A DNA stretch of 64,000 bases from Flavivirga sp. 57AJ16 (GTDB lineage: Bacteria; Bacteroidota; Bacteroidia; Flavobacteriales; Flavobacteriaceae), in assembly GCF_028736925.1 (NCBI RefSeq), contig NZ_JAQZAT010000022.1, positions 1 through 64,000 on the forward strand, given 5' to 3'. Each line of letters begins with the position of its first letter. Within the stretch, counting starts at the first letter, position 1. The position numbers and the translations under genes were made by a program. The notes under the pieces were generated by a model. The model was not told where the DNA came from. It saw only the letters and a program-made list of their open reading frames with translations, and did no database searches. Positions 8,748 through 19,475 of this stretch are shown piece after piece.

Positions 8748-11700
8748 ATAAGCAATACAAAAAAAAGAATTTAAAATTATTAAGTGTATCATTACTAAGC
8801 CTATTGCTATGCGTGTTTAGTTATATGTCTGTATTAGATAACAACCTAATCCCATTAAAAAGCCTTGATAGTTATACAGATAACTTTCATGCTTTTTCAG
8901 CAAGACCTTACTCGCAAAACGCAAAAGTTAATAATTTTCAAAAACACGATACAGAATATATAGAAACACCTGCGACATTTTCTATGGATGTAAGTACATG
9001 TTTAGAAGACTATATCTCTCCAAAAGGAGTGGAAGCCGTATGGAGTTTCGATAATACCTTGGATGATGAAGTAGGTTTGCATAATGCTACAATAGAATCT
9101 GGTTATTCCTTTGCAACAGATCAAGATTCACCAACGGGAACACCTGTCTTATATTTAGAAGGAACAGGAGGCATAGCATATAGTAATGAAACGACAGGTT
9201 TTTTAAATAACAGTTTCGAAGCACTCACTATCGGATTTTGGATGAAACCCGAAAATCAAAGTCCAAACGAAGATCAGGTGATTTTTGAACAAGGGGATAA
9301 AGAAACGGGATTAACCATTGTACTTACGTCTCAAGGGCGTTTGGCTTTCTCATTGGGAGAAAAAAGGAAGATCTATGATTTTGAATTTCCTTTTCCCGAT
9401 AGTTCTTGGCATCATGTAAGTTTTAGTTTTAATGGGTCTCAAGATGGACTAATGGTTGCATATCTGGATGGAGAGGTTGCTGACTTATTGCTTACTGGAG
9501 AATCGAATATTTCTAAGCATGAAAATGCCGGAGGATTTGGTCAGGTTTTTGGAGGAGAGTCTATAAAAGAAGGAGATCCCTTTAAAGGGTATTTGGACGA
9601 AGTGTTTTTTAGTGATACACCCATTTCTGGAGGTGCTCTTCTACAATATAATCAATGTATTACCGAAGATGTATTTGTATCTACTAATAATTGTGAGAAT
9701 TGGGCTTTTCAAAGTATAAAAGGAGGATGGTATACCGTCGATTTAGCAACAGGAATATCCGAACAAGGCTTTGTTTCTCCTGTTGTAGATCCTTCAGAGC
9801 CAAATATTGGTGAAATATTAAATGGAGGAGGTTATAATGATAATAACGGATTAATATATTCCATGAGTCGGCTTACAAATGGTGTTTTAATAATAACAGA
9901 AGTTGAAGATACCAGCGGTACACAAGAAGGGAAATATACTTTTACAAATCACAGAGTGGGACCTATTTTAGGGATTGAAACAACAAATATTAATAGTGGA
10001 GATGTTTATAATAATAGGCATTATATAAAGAATTTTACGACTGATGAAATTTATGTGATCAATTTAGATAGAACGTCTCCAGACTATTTAACACTTGAGA
10101 AAAGAATAGAAATAAAAGGCTATAACGACAAAGCATCTGATTTTACCATGAAAGAAGATGATCTTGGGGTGCCTTATATATACATGGTATCAAATGCCTC
10201 ATCAGAAAATCCAAAACTTTATGTGATTGATTTGGAGGGGAATATTATATCTTCAGAAACAATAATAAGTGAAGATGAGTTAACTAAATTTGGAGGTCAG
10301 TTTATAGATGAAGATAATATCTTTTATGGTATAGATAATGATAAAGGCAAAATTTATAAAATCGATATAACCTCTTCGCCTCCAGAAGCAATATACTTTT
10401 CAGAAACAATAGCAGGAATACCAAATGATGCTTCACGTTGTCATTCTATTAAAAGGGTATTACCATTAGACTTTGGAGACGCTCCCTCATCTTACAGAAC
10501 GGTGTTAGAGCATGATGGAGCCAGACATTTTGTAGAAAATTATAACAGTAGTGACCATACGTCTAATTTAATGATAGGAAGTCATATTGACACAGAAACA
10601 GATGGTAATGTAATATCTTCAGGAAGAGGTGACGATGAATTAGAAATAGATGATGAAGATGGCTTAGCAACAGAATCGTTAATAATAAAGGAAACAGAGA
10701 ATTCGCAATACAGTATAGATGTATCTGTTACTAACACAAAAGGCACAGCAACACTTTATGCCTGGATAGATTTCGACCATACCGGAAATTTTGAGGAAGA
10801 AGAATATACATTTGTAACTGTACCAGTCTCATCAGGATTACAAGAAGTCACTTTAACATGGACGTTACCAGAAGATATTGAAATAGGGTTAACGTATTTA
10901 CGTTTAAGACTTACTACCGAAGATTTAGATAATAGTGCTGCTAATAACAATTTAGATTTAAGAGCCTATGGTCTTGCTAATGATGGTGAAGTAGAAGATT
11001 ATGGGGTGCTTATAGATGGGGTGAATATAGGATGTGTAGCAGGAGTAGAAGCCCCGTCGCTATCAGACAGATCACTTCGTTTATGCAACGGCGCAACAAC
11101 AGTAGATTTAACCATGCTATCGGTAGATAATTTTCCTGAAACCGAAGACGCTTCAGGGGTTGAGTTATCCTGGCATACGGCGGTTCCGGTAAGTAGTGAA
11201 AATCAGGTTTCAGATCCGACAGCCGTAGGGGCAGGTGTTTATTATGCCGCTTTTATCGATAATGACTCAAATTGTTTTAGTACTAATGCTACCGAAGTCA
11301 CTGTTAGTAATGGCCTTTCGTTACCAGAAGTGAGTTTGGAAGATGTAAGTTGCGACTCAGGTGGTTCTATTACGATAACAGCACCTTTGGGAGATGGGTT
11401 AGAATATAGCATAGATGGTACAAACTATCAAACAGACGTCACATTCCATGATCTTGCAGCAGGGACTTATACTGTGTCTGTACGTGAAGCTACAGATCCC
11501 GATTGCGTTTCAGAAGTATTGGAAAATGTAACCATAAATAGTACATTATCAGAAACGCTCTCGTTTACAGAGCCCCTTCCTGTTAATTTGTTTGTTTCTT
11601 GTGAAGAAGAAATTCCTGAAACAGTTGACCTTACGGCTACGGATGCGTTAGGTAATACTATAGAAGTGGTTTTTAGTGAAATTCAAAAGCCATTTGAAGA

Positions 11701-12115
11701 TGAAACATGTGCTACCGGCTATATAATAGAAAGAGAATGGAGCGCCAGTAATTGTATTGGGAATGAAATTAGTCATAAACAATTACTTTATGTTATTTGC
11801 CCTGTAAAAGTATATAATGCAGTTTCACCAAATAATGATGGTTTCAATGATACTGTAATCATGGAAGGAATTACATGTTACCCGGATAATAATGTGAAAA
11901 TATTCGATCGTTGGGGCGTATTAGTGTTTGAAAGAGATAATTATGATAATAATAATGCTTTTAGGGGCATTTCGGAAGGACGCGTGACTGTAAAAAAAGC
12001 ATCTAAATTACCAACAGGGACCTATTATTATGTGATTAAATATAAATTTTCATTACAGAATACAACCTCACAGGAGTTTAAGCAAATAGGATATATTTTT
12101 ATAAAAAATAATTAA
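8744..12115 (+). CDS. Large LamG/GEVED adhesin with T9SS type B sorting domain
   Basis: 1123 residues, starting in a 4-bp overlap with the preceding gene. After an N-terminal membrane segment there is a LamG/concanavalin-like domain (about 95-310), a middle region resembling a propeller (about 320-575), a GEVED domain (about 580-750, ending [11 protein letters not shown]), one SprB-like repeat (about 860-930) related to those in the first gene, and a type B sorting domain from [12 protein letters not shown] with DRWG and NYDN motifs. Probably a secreted surface adhesin or carbohydrate-binding protein, and the likely substrate of the adjoining PorP/SprF and PorE-like proteins. Confidence 0.88.
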   Translation: MNKQYKKKNLKLLSVSLLSLLLCVFSYMSVLDNNLIPLKSLDSYTDNFHAFSARPYSQNAKVNNFQKHDTEYIETPATFSMDVSTCLEDYISPKGVEAVWSFDNTLDDEVGLHNATIESGYSFATDQDSPTGTPVLYLEGTGGIAYSNETTGFLNNSFEALTIGFWMKPENQSPNEDQVIFEQGDKETGLTIVLTSQGRLAFSLGEKRKIYDFEFPFPDSSWHHVSFSFNGSQDGLMVAYLDGEVADLLLTGESNISKHENAGGFGQVFGGESIKEGDPFKGYLDEVFFSDTPISGGALLQYNQCITEDVFVSTNNCENWAFQSIKGGWYTVDLATGISEQGFVSPVVDPSEPNIGEILNGGGYNDNNGLIYSMSRLTNGVLIITEVEDTSGTQEGKYTFTNHRVGPILGIETTNINSGDVYNNRHYIKNFTTDEIYVINLDRTSPDYLTLEKRIEIKGYNDKASDFTMKEDDLGVPYIYMVSNASSENPKLYVIDLEGNIISSETIISEDELTKFGGQFIDEDNIFYGIDNDKGKIYKIDITSSPPEAIYFSETIAGIPNDASRCHSIKRVLPLDFGDAPSSYRTVLEHDGARHFVENYNSSDHTSNLMIGSHIDTETDGNVISSGRGDDELEIDDEDGLATESLIIKETENSQYSIDVSVTNTKGTATLYAWIDFDHTGNFEEEEYTFVTVPVSSGLQEVTLTWTLPEDIEIGLTYLRLRLTTEDLDNSAANNNLDLRAYGLANDGEVEDYGVLIDGVNIGCVAGVEAPSLSDRSLRLCNGATTVDLTMLSVDNFPETEDASGVELSWHTAVPVSSENQVSDPTAVGAGVYYAAFIDNDSNCFSTNATEVTVSNGLSLPEVSLEDVSCDSGGSITITAPLGDGLEYSIDGTNYQTDVTFHDLAAGTYTVSVREATDPDCVSEVLENVTINSTLSETLSFTEPLPVNLFVSCEEEIPETVDLTATDALGNTIEVVFSEIQKPFEDETCATGYIIEREWSASNCIGNEISHKQLLYVICPVKVYNAVSPNNDGFNDTVIMEGITCYPDNNVKIFDRWGVLVFERDNYDNNNAFRGISEGRVTVKKASKLPTGTYYYVIKYKFSLQNTTSQEFKQIGYIFIKNN

Positions 12116-12179
12116 GCTATACTGAATTTACTCATGTTAATTTTTTGTTTTAACCAAAAATAGTTGATTTCTAGACCTC

Positions 12180-12206
12180 CCACCCAGGTTTTTAAAACCT
12201 GGGTGG
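12180..12206. repeat. 27-bp perfect hairpin repeat
   Basis: CCACCCAGGTTTT and AAAACCTGGGTGG are separated by one base, making a 13-bp perfect stem. There is no T-tract after it, so it is not a classical terminator. It lies 65 bp after the adhesin stop and may be a dispersed palindromic repeat that also stops or protects the transcript. Confidence 0.6.
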
Positions 12207-12386
12207 TCTCTACTCAAAATTCCTTTATGACTGAAAGCGGACAATCAGATTTTGTTTTAACAAAAAATGAGGTAAAACCTAATGAGATGCGTTTTTTCTA
12301 TTGCATGCATATTGCCAATACCATTAAAATATCAAATAAGATTGTTTATTGTTTTTGATGCGCCCTAATGAAGCGTTTACTATACT

Positions 12387-14084
12387 ATGAAACAACAAAG
12401 GCTATACAAAAAAATTATAGGTTGTATTGTTATTGGGGGTATTTTTAATTGCACTTATGCACAACATTCTAAGAAAGTTGATAGTATACAGCAGTTGTTG
12501 CAATTACATAAAAAGAATGATAAGATAAAAGTTAACCTCTTAAATACTGCAGGTTATGAATATTGGATTATAGATCCCAATAAGTCCATTAATTTTGGCA
12601 AAGAGGCGTTACAATTATCAAAAAAAATAGCTTACGTTAAAGGTTGTGCAAAAGCGAATCGTATTATTGGAGTTGCTTATTGGGCAGAAGGCGATTTGGT
12701 TAAAGCTTTAGAGTATCTAAATGCTTCTCATGAAACTTACGAAAAAATAAGAGACAAAATTGGGATCGCCAACACAAAACTTAATATTGGAATGATATAT
12801 GCCGATTTAAAGGAATACGACAAGGCACTGGGGTATTATGATCAAGCAATACATAATTTTACAACACTTGGGTTAACGTCCAGAATAGCGACCACCTTTA
12901 CAAAATCAGGAACAGTTTTTATTGCACAGCATAAGTATGATAAAGCATTTCAATACCTAACAAGTGCGCTAAAAATGCATAGTAAAAACAATTTTACTTA
13001 TGGAATAGCAGAGGCGCATAATAGACTAGGCATATTATATCTTAATAAAAATGAAATTGAACTGGCCAAGTACCATATAAAGCAATCCATGCTATTGGGT
13101 AGTAAAATAAATGATATTCATGGATTGGCAAATAACCATATTGTTTATGGGAAAATTTTAAGACTTTCCAAACATTTTGATAAAGCAGCAACAGAATTAA
13201 ACAAAGGATTAAAACTGGCTAAAAAAAGTAATTTAAAAAAATATGAATTATTAGGATATGAAGAATTGAAAAAACTAAACAAAGCGCAATACAAATTAGA
13301 GGAAGCCCTGTTCTTTTACGAAAAGTATAACTTACTAAAAGATTCTCTTTTTAATTCGGAAAAAACAAAACAAATCGCTTATTTAGAGTTTAAGAATAAC
13401 TTAAAAATAAAAGATAAAGAACTACTAGCACTTAAAACTCAGGAAAAGCAAAATAGTTTTATCAATTTCATTTTAACATTAAGTGCTACTATTATATTTA
13501 TTTGTGGTATTATAATATCTATTATATTAAGACAACGCCATAAAAAGCATAAAGAACTTTTACAATCACAATACAACCTTTCTATAAAGGATTTAGAAAA
13601 TTCAAAATTAAAGCAGCAGCAACTAAAAAAGCAATTAGACTTCAAGAATAAAGAGCTTATGTCCTATGCTTTGAACTTTAGAAAAAAACGAGAAATCGTA
13701 AATCAATTACAAAAAATAATACATGAAATCGAAGAAGGATCATGTATTGAAAAAAGTAAATTAATTGATGATCTGAATAAGCTGGTACAGAAAAACTTTA
13801 GAATTGAAAGAGATTGGGATGATTTTAGTAAGTTCTTAGATGATGCCAATCAAGGGTTCTACTCAAAGATAAAATCAATACATAATGATTTAAGCGCGAA
13901 CGATCTCAAAATTTGTTCCATGATTCGACTCAATTTAAGTATTAAAGAAACCGCCAATATTCTTAAAATATCTCCGGAGAGTGTAAAAACGGCAAGGTAC
14001 CGTCTCCGCAAAAAATTAGGATTAAGTCTTCACCAAAAAACGTTTTGCTATTTAATAAATCTGGAGCAGGAGTTCAATTCTTAA
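12387..14084 (+). CDS. TPR-sensor, membrane-anchored LuxR-like HTH regulator
   Basis: 565 residues: a signal peptide or N-anchor (to about TYAQH), several tetratricopeptide repeats (about 50-320, e.g. KALEYLNASHETYEKI and KALGYYDQAIHNF), one transmembrane helix (about 357-380), a coiled coil, and a C-terminal helix-turn-helix (LKICSMIRLNLSIKETANIL, then SPESVKTARYRLRKKL). This arrangement of periplasmic TPR sensor plus cytoplasmic HTH is common in Bacteroidota. Its C-terminal half is closely related to the protein at 4392-5267. Position between adhesin and sulfatase genes suggests control of surface genes; the signal is unknown. Confidence 0.8.
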   Translation: MKQQRLYKKIIGCIVIGGIFNCTYAQHSKKVDSIQQLLQLHKKNDKIKVNLLNTAGYEYWIIDPNKSINFGKEALQLSKKIAYVKGCAKANRIIGVAYWAEGDLVKALEYLNASHETYEKIRDKIGIANTKLNIGMIYADLKEYDKALGYYDQAIHNFTTLGLTSRIATTFTKSGTVFIAQHKYDKAFQYLTSALKMHSKNNFTYGIAEAHNRLGILYLNKNEIELAKYHIKQSMLLGSKINDIHGLANNHIVYGKILRLSKHFDKAATELNKGLKLAKKSNLKKYELLGYEELKKLNKAQYKLEEALFFYEKYNLLKDSLFNSEKTKQIAYLEFKNNLKIKDKELLALKTQEKQNSFINFILTLSATIIFICGIIISIILRQRHKKHKELLQSQYNLSIKDLENSKLKQQQLKKQLDFKNKELMSYALNFRKKREIVNQLQKIIHEIEEGSCIEKSKLIDDLNKLVQKNFRIERDWDDFSKFLDDANQGFYSKIKSIHNDLSANDLKICSMIRLNLSIKETANILKISPESVKTARYRLRKKLGLSLHQKTFCYLINLEQEFNS

Positions 14085-14503
14085 GATAACCGATTGGGCT
14101 ATAAAGAATTGCTTTTTGTAACCTTAAAATATTTATCTATTAGATTTCACGATTTTTAGATAAATAACAGCGATATAATAACATGAAGTTGCAGATAAAA
14201 GGATGAGCTTATAGAACTTCACAAATAATGCGGCTATATAACTTTTTCTAATTCATAAATATCCTTCTTTTTTATCCATAAAAGTAAACACGTAACTTTT
14301 TGTAACCCTTTATGCGGAGGTAGGCTATTACTAAAATTCCTAGATTTCGCTCTTTAAACACCAGGCAATCAAATAATCAATATGAATAGCCGATGACTTA
14401 GATGAAAGCTTATCGTTTAGTTTTAGAGGTGCCTATTCTGTTTAAAAAGAGAATGTTTTCAATAAATAAGTTTTCCAAAATTAAAATTATTAACGCAAGT
14501 AAA
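14085..14503. other. Intergenic region before sulfatase
   Basis: About 420 bp. It contains two strings of the recurring motif: GCTTTTTGTAACCTT at 14111-14125 and the fullest copy GTAACTTTTTGTAACCC at 14292-14308. No terminator hairpin was recognised after the regulator. Confidence 0.45.
14292..14308 (+). promoter_or_regulatory. GTAACTTTTTG motif, copy 2 (direct repeat of GTAAC)
   Basis: GTAACTTTTTGTAACCC; the two GTAAC halves are spaced by one helical turn (10-11 bp), as in sites bound by tandem regulator monomers. It sits about 200 bp before the preferred sulfatase start at 14504. Confidence 0.4.
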
Positions 14504-15907
14504 ATGAAAAAATTAAGAATTATTAGTGTGGTTATTTTGGGCTATATTATTAGTGTGGCTATGATTACCAAAAACGAAGCATCTGTTTCCAACATCGAAG
14601 CTCCCGATCACCCCAACATTATTATGATAAGTGTAGATGATTTAGGATATTCGGACGTTGGGTATATGAATTATAAAGCTGGTATTTTAACGCCTAATAT
14701 TGATGAAATTGCAGAAAGCGGTATGCAATTTACAGATGCCTATGCAGTTGCCCCTGTATGCTCTCCAACCAGAGCCAGTATAATGACTGGTAAATACCCG
14801 GCTAGTTTAAAACTTACTTGTCATATTCCAGGTAATGGAATAGAAAATTATTTAGAAGCAAAAAACGATGGGACTAAGCTAAAAGAAGCTTATTTTGAGA
14901 ATCATTTGCCCCTAAATGAGATTACTATTGCAGAAGTTTTAAAAACGAAGGGCTATGCGACAGGGTATATTGGTAAATGGCATTTGGCAGGCGATGGGGC
15001 TGTACATACAAGCGATGGCATTGTGAATGCTAATTACCATCCTGAAAATCAAGGATTTGATGTTAATATAGGAGGTTGTGCATACGGAAAACCAGAGAGC
15101 TATTTTTCTCCTTATAGCAATGGGACAGTTACAGACGGACCCCAAGGCGAATATCTTACCAATCGCCTTGGAGATGAAGCCATAAAATTTATAGAGCAAA
15201 ATAAAGCACAACCATTTTTTTTAAGCTTTGCTCCTTATACCGTTCATAAACCATTACAAGCACCTGCTAGTGATATAGAAAATAATAATGGGAACGTATA
15301 TTTTGCAATGATTGATAATCTTGATCAAAATATTGGAAAGATTATGGACAAACTTGATGAGTTGAATTTACTCGAAAGTACCATTGTGATATTTTATTCG
15401 GATAATGGCGGATTATTTGAAAACCCACCTTTAAAAGGCATAAAAGGCACACTAAATGAAGGTGGAATAAGAGTGCCTTTATTAGTGAGCTGGCCTAATA
15501 ATATTAAAGTAGGAAGCACCTCTTGTACGCCTATTACCAGCGTAGACTTTTTTCCTACCATACTTGATTTGGTAGGTGTTAATCCCAATACCTATAATCA
15601 ATTAGAAGGCATTAGCTTTTTACCATTGTTAAAAGGAGAGTTATCGATTTCAGAAAGACCTATCTATTGGCATTTTCCCCATCATAGAAATGAAGGGCTT
15701 TCTATGGGAGCCGCTATTAGAAAAGGGAAATGGAAGTATATCTATGAATTTGAAAAAGAAGAAGAATACTTATACAACCTGGAAGAAGATATTGCAGAAC
15801 AAAATAATTTGGTGGTAACAAATCCATTAAAAGCAGAAGAATTATCTATACAATTACAACAATGGCTAAAAGAAGTTGATGCCGAAATGCCAGAATTAAA
15901 TGACTAA
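14504..15907 (+). CDS. Arylsulfatase-type sulfatase, exported
   Basis: 467 residues from ATG 14504, which begins a good signal peptide (MKKLRIISVVILGYIISVAM); the frame is open to 14402 but those residues spoil the signal. Signature 1 is CSPTRAS, whose Cys is the residue converted to formylglycine in this family, and signature 2 is GYIGKWHLAG. Early metal-binding residues are in SVDDLGYSDVG and the late one in FYSDNGG. Probably removes sulfate esters from algal or host polysaccharides in the periplasm or at the surface. A maturase is not in this window. The stop overlaps the longest frame of the next gene. Confidence 0.88.
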   Translation: MKKLRIISVVILGYIISVAMITKNEASVSNIEAPDHPNIIMISVDDLGYSDVGYMNYKAGILTPNIDEIAESGMQFTDAYAVAPVCSPTRASIMTGKYPASLKLTCHIPGNGIENYLEAKNDGTKLKEAYFENHLPLNEITIAEVLKTKGYATGYIGKWHLAGDGAVHTSDGIVNANYHPENQGFDVNIGGCAYGKPESYFSPYSNGTVTDGPQGEYLTNRLGDEAIKFIEQNKAQPFFLSFAPYTVHKPLQAPASDIENNNGNVYFAMIDNLDQNIGKIMDKLDELNLLESTIVIFYSDNGGLFENPPLKGIKGTLNEGGIRVPLLVSWPNNIKVGSTSCTPITSVDFFPTILDLVGVNPNTYNQLEGISFLPLLKGELSISERPIYWHFPHHRNEGLSMGAAIRKGKWKYIYEFEKEEEYLYNLEEDIAEQNNLVVTNPLKAEELSIQLQQWLKEVDAEMPELND

Positions 15908-15947
15908 TATGGGAATTATGGAAAGTATTAAGCTTTTAAAAAAAAGT

Positions 15948-18485
15948 ATGAGAAAAATAGGGCTAATCATTTTTAGCATAATTAGTTTATCCGGGTATGC
16001 TCAATTTCAAATAGGAGAGGGAATTGATGGAGAAGCAACATTTGAATTAGCAGGAAAAGCGATTAGTTTGTCCGAAGATGGAAGCATTGTCGCTATTGGT
16101 GCATATTTAAATGATGAAAATGGGGACAGGTCCGGACAGGTGCGTGTTTATCAAGATATTAATAGTGTTTGGACACAAGTTGGAACCGATATTAATGGAG
16201 AAGCCAGCGATGACCAATCAGGAATGGCTTTAAGTTTATCTGGAGATGGACGTATCCTTGCTATTGGAGCTCCCGGAAATGATGGTGATCACGTAGATTT
16301 AAAAGATGATGTTTTATGTAGTAATGATATTGGAGATTCCGGGCATGTACGTATTTATGAAAATATAGGAGGCAATTGGACTCAAATTGGAGACGATATT
16401 GATGGAGAGGCCATAGGGGACCGGTCGGGCGTTGCTGTGAGTTTATCCAATAACGGAACTATCGTAGCAATAGGAGCCACTTCGAATAGCGATAATGGCG
16501 AAGGTGCAGGGCATGTTCGTATTTATAAGAATGTAGCAGATAATTGGATTCAAATAGGGAGCGACATAGATGGGCAAGCAGCACAAGATATGTCAGGTTA
16601 TGCCGTAAGTTTATCAAAGGATGGTGATGTAGTAGCGATTGGTGCTATTGGAAATGATAGTAATGGACGTGATTCTGGACATGTACGTATTTATGAAAAT
16701 ATAAATGGCAACTGGACGCAGTTGGGGTATAATATTGATGGTGATGCAGCAGGGGATAGGTCTGGATTTTCTGTAAGTTTATCTGGTGATGGTAATATAG
16801 TAGCGATTGGCGCTATTGGAAATGATAGTAATGGTCCGGATACTGGACAGGTACGTGTTTATGAGAATATAAATAATGTATGGACTAAGATAGGATCTGG
16901 TATTCAAGGAGAAACTGCTGGCGATAAATTAGGAACCTCAGTAAGTTTATCGGGTGCTGGAGATATTGTTGCAGTTGGCGCTGTTAGAAATAATAAAAAG
17001 GGGTATATCTGTATATATCAAAAAATTGCTGGAGACTGGTTTAAACTTCACAATAACACTATTTTAGGAGAACAAGCAAATGATGGTTTTGGAGACGCTG
17101 TAAGTTTATCGCACGACGGTAATATTGCTGCTGTAGGGGCCATGTATAACACGAGTAATGGTATAGATGCCGGTCATGTGAGTGTGTACAGTTTGAGCGA
17201 TTTAATAGCCAACCCGCCTAACATTGAAGATGGTGAAAACGGTTGTGATTATTCCGTTTTAAATGAAGAGGGGTTTGAATCTGGCTGGGGAATTTGGAAT
17301 GATGGTGGTTCCGATTCACAAAGAAATTCAAATAAAAATTACGCTGCGAGAGGAAGTTATAGTATGAGGCTTCGCGATAATACATCTTCATCTGTGGGAA
17401 CAACCAATAATTTAGATCTTATGAATTATAAGGAAGTCACCATCGAGTTTTCATATTACTGTCGAAGTATGGATAATAGTAACGAAGATTTCTGGTTACA
17501 AGTCTCTACAGATGGCGGTGATAACTTTACTACAGTTGAAAAGTGGAATAAAGGTGATGATTTTGAAAATAATCAACATTATGATGATCGTGTTGTGATT
17601 TCAGGTCCATTTTCGTCTGAAACAAAATTTAGATTTAGAGCAGATGCCTCTAATAATAGCGATTATGTTTATATTGACGATATTGTTATTTATGCCTGTA
17701 ATATAGAACGTTGCGTTTTAGCTGCCGAAGATTTTGAATCGGGTTGGGGTATTTGGAATGATGGTGGTTCCGATTCCTATAGAGATTCAAATAAAACATA
17801 CGCCAGAACAGGACGTTATAGTATGAGACTACGCGATAATACATCTACTTCTGTAGGAACAACCGATGAAATGAATCTTTCAGATTATCAGGAAGTCACC
17901 CTGGATTTTTCATATTATTGCCGAAGCATGGATAATAGTAACGAAGATTTCTGGTTACAAGTATCTACTAATGGCGGTGATAGCTTTACGACAGTTGAAA
18001 AGTGGAATAAAGGTGATGATTTTGAAAATGACGAGCATTACGATGATAGCGTTGTAATTTCGGGACCATTTTCGTCTGAAACAAAATTTAGGTTTAGAGC
18101 AGATGCATCTAATAATGGCGATTATGTTTATATCGACAATATTATTATTAGTACGGCTAATTGTATCAATTCTAATGTATTAATCTCTAAAAAATCAAAT
18201 GATAAAAATGATTTGAATAATAAGACAACTCATACTATTCCAGAAATAATAACAACTGTATTATATCCCAACCCCTTTCATAAAAACATTAATATTAAAG
18301 TTAAAGGATCTTACGAAACAGCCGAAATCGAGATCCTAAATATTTTAGGGCAATCATGCTTTAAGAAAAGATTTAATAATCAGGAAACGATTGAAATTCC
18401 AACTCTAAATCTTAAAAATGGCCAGTATATCATAAGAATGAAAGTAGATAATCAAACAATCTATAAAAAAGGCATAAAAAAATAA
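15948..18485 (+). CDS. FG-GAP-type propeller protein with duplicated beta-sandwich and T9SS type A sorting domain
   Basis: 845 residues from ATG 15948, chosen because it starts a clean signal peptide ending GYAQF; an earlier in-frame ATG at 15900 would overlap the sulfatase. Residues about 20-415 are seven-odd repeats of the form GDGNIVAIGA...GHVRIYEN...WTQIG, an FG-GAP-like beta-propeller. Two near-identical domains of about 145 residues follow (about 440-585 and 596-740; FESGWGIWNDGGSDS ... YVYIDDI), then a type A sorting domain (YPNPFHKNINIKV to the end). Likely a secreted, surface-bound protein, probably co-transcribed with the sulfatase. Ligand unknown. Confidence 0.82.
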   Translation: MRKIGLIIFSIISLSGYAQFQIGEGIDGEATFELAGKAISLSEDGSIVAIGAYLNDENGDRSGQVRVYQDINSVWTQVGTDINGEASDDQSGMALSLSGDGRILAIGAPGNDGDHVDLKDDVLCSNDIGDSGHVRIYENIGGNWTQIGDDIDGEAIGDRSGVAVSLSNNGTIVAIGATSNSDNGEGAGHVRIYKNVADNWIQIGSDIDGQAAQDMSGYAVSLSKDGDVVAIGAIGNDSNGRDSGHVRIYENINGNWTQLGYNIDGDAAGDRSGFSVSLSGDGNIVAIGAIGNDSNGPDTGQVRVYENINNVWTKIGSGIQGETAGDKLGTSVSLSGAGDIVAVGAVRNNKKGYICIYQKIAGDWFKLHNNTILGEQANDGFGDAVSLSHDGNIAAVGAMYNTSNGIDAGHVSVYSLSDLIANPPNIEDGENGCDYSVLNEEGFESGWGIWNDGGSDSQRNSNKNYAARGSYSMRLRDNTSSSVGTTNNLDLMNYKEVTIEFSYYCRSMDNSNEDFWLQVSTDGGDNFTTVEKWNKGDDFENNQHYDDRVVISGPFSSETKFRFRADASNNSDYVYIDDIVIYACNIERCVLAAEDFESGWGIWNDGGSDSYRDSNKTYARTGRYSMRLRDNTSTSVGTTDEMNLSDYQEVTLDFSYYCRSMDNSNEDFWLQVSTNGGDSFTTVEKWNKGDDFENDEHYDDSVVISGPFSSETKFRFRADASNNGDYVYIDNIIISTANCINSNVLISKKSNDKNDLNNKTTHTIPEIITTVLYPNPFHKNINIKVKGSYETAEIEILNILGQSCFKKRFNNQETIEIPTLNLKNGQYIIRMKVDNQTIYKKGIKK

Positions 18486-18554
18486 TTCAAAATTATTAGA
18501 AAAGACATATTCAAGTTAACCAATTCAAGCGATTTGGTTCCTTTATTTAAGTTT

Positions 18555-18594
18555 AAAAAAAGACCGTCTAAAAAAGTTTTAGGCGGTCTTTTTT
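18555..18594 (+). terminator. Rho-independent terminator
   Basis: AAAAAAAGACCGTCTAAAA pairs with TTTTAGGCGGTCTTTTTT across a 3-base loop, with one G-T wobble and a run of T at the end. It lies 70 bp after the FG-GAP protein gene and should end that transcript; the A-rich 5' arm makes it likely to act in both directions. Confidence 0.85.
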
Positions 18595-18892
18595 ACTTTT
18601 TTAGCATTGTCTACTTATTGTATTTGTTGGGGTTTATTTAGTATTAACTGTTTTAATCTAAAGACATAGATAAGATTCTAAATATAGCCTCTTAAGGTGT
18701 TAAAAAAGCCAAATAGATACTTCTTAAAGCAGCTATATATTTAACATTGCCACAAGCCTGGATTAATGGCTTTTATTTTAAAATTCTACCAGTTTAATAG
18801 TCATCCAATTTTGTTATAAAATACGCAGTAAATAGTTAGGGCTAGCAAAAAATAAACGAATTAATTATATGCTGTTTGTCATAGATGTATAA

Positions 18893-19053
18893 TACCAATT
18901 ATGAATTAAAATACGCTATTCAAACTCATTCATTAATTCGTTTTATCACTTTACTCATCATTCCCATAGCTTAGGCTATGCAAATAACTCGCAGCAGGCT
19001 AAAACAAATAAGCAATGTCGTTTTCTGTAGCTCATTTCAATTAATAATTGGTA
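18893..19053. mobile_element. 161-bp MITE, copy A
   Basis: Bounded by terminal inverted repeats of about 21 bp: left TACCAATTATGAATTAAAAT, right the near-reverse complement ending TAATTGGTA. TAA flanks both sides as a probable 3-bp target duplication. A small internal hairpin CATAGC-TTAG-GCTATG is present. Its length equals copy B at 40397-40557 and the two differ at about a dozen positions. It has no coding capacity and would need a transposase in trans. Confidence 0.85.
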
Positions 19054-19128
19054 TAAATGGACTTATTGTCTATACATAATAGTAAAGGTGAAGTGCTAAA
19101 GACGTATTTCTATAAAAAATACAATAAA

Positions 19129-19158
19129 AAAAGAGACTGTCTTTCAGACAGCCTCTTT
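19129..19158 (-). repeat. Inverted repeat resembling an IS1182-type terminal end
   Basis: Read on the minus strand this is AAAGAGGCTGTCTGAAAGAC followed by AGTCTCTTT, a perfect-arm hairpin sharing GAGGCTGTCTGAAA with the left end of the IS1182-type element at 20590. It may be a solitary end left by an earlier element, or simply a terminator. Confidence 0.5.
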
Positions 19159-19403
19159 GCCCCAAATCGAACTACAGACACCTACTGAATCTATAGCTAG
19201 ACCGCTAAAGTAATCTTATAATTAAAAAGAAATTAAAAAGCGAGGTATTCAAAAGGTTACTCGGGTTTTTGTTTTATAAATATTTAGGCTTAATTATTTG
19301 TCATTCAGTTGATAGGCAAAAGATTTTTTTATGTCATATTTTTTATAAAAACGAAACAGTGGTAAGTTGTCCATTTTGAAGTGTTTTGTTAAATATGAAA
19401 TTC

Positions 19404-19420
19404 GTAACTTTTTGTATAAC
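19404..19420 (+). promoter_or_regulatory. GTAACTTTTTG motif, copy 3
   Basis: GTAACTTTTTGTATAAC, 72 bp before the start of the FG-GAP/type A protein at 19476. Same core as at 5988, 14292 and 20483. Confidence 0.4.
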
Positions 19421-19475
19421 TACAATTCTTTTTTAGGTAAATGTCTGCACCTATATTGTGTTATAAAATACGTAT

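Larger units (their letters stand above)
18486..19475. other. Long intergenic region: terminator, MITE and IS-type inverted end
   Basis: About 990 bp without a gene. It carries a strong terminator (18555-18594), a 161-bp MITE (18893-19053), an inverted repeat resembling an IS1182-type end (19129-19158) and a GTAACTTTTTG motif (19404-19420). Confidence 0.7.

Noticed and set aside
12164-12358. 64-codon ORF after the adhesin
   Set aside because: It runs straight through the 27-bp hairpin repeat and has no family-like composition, signal or upstream site.
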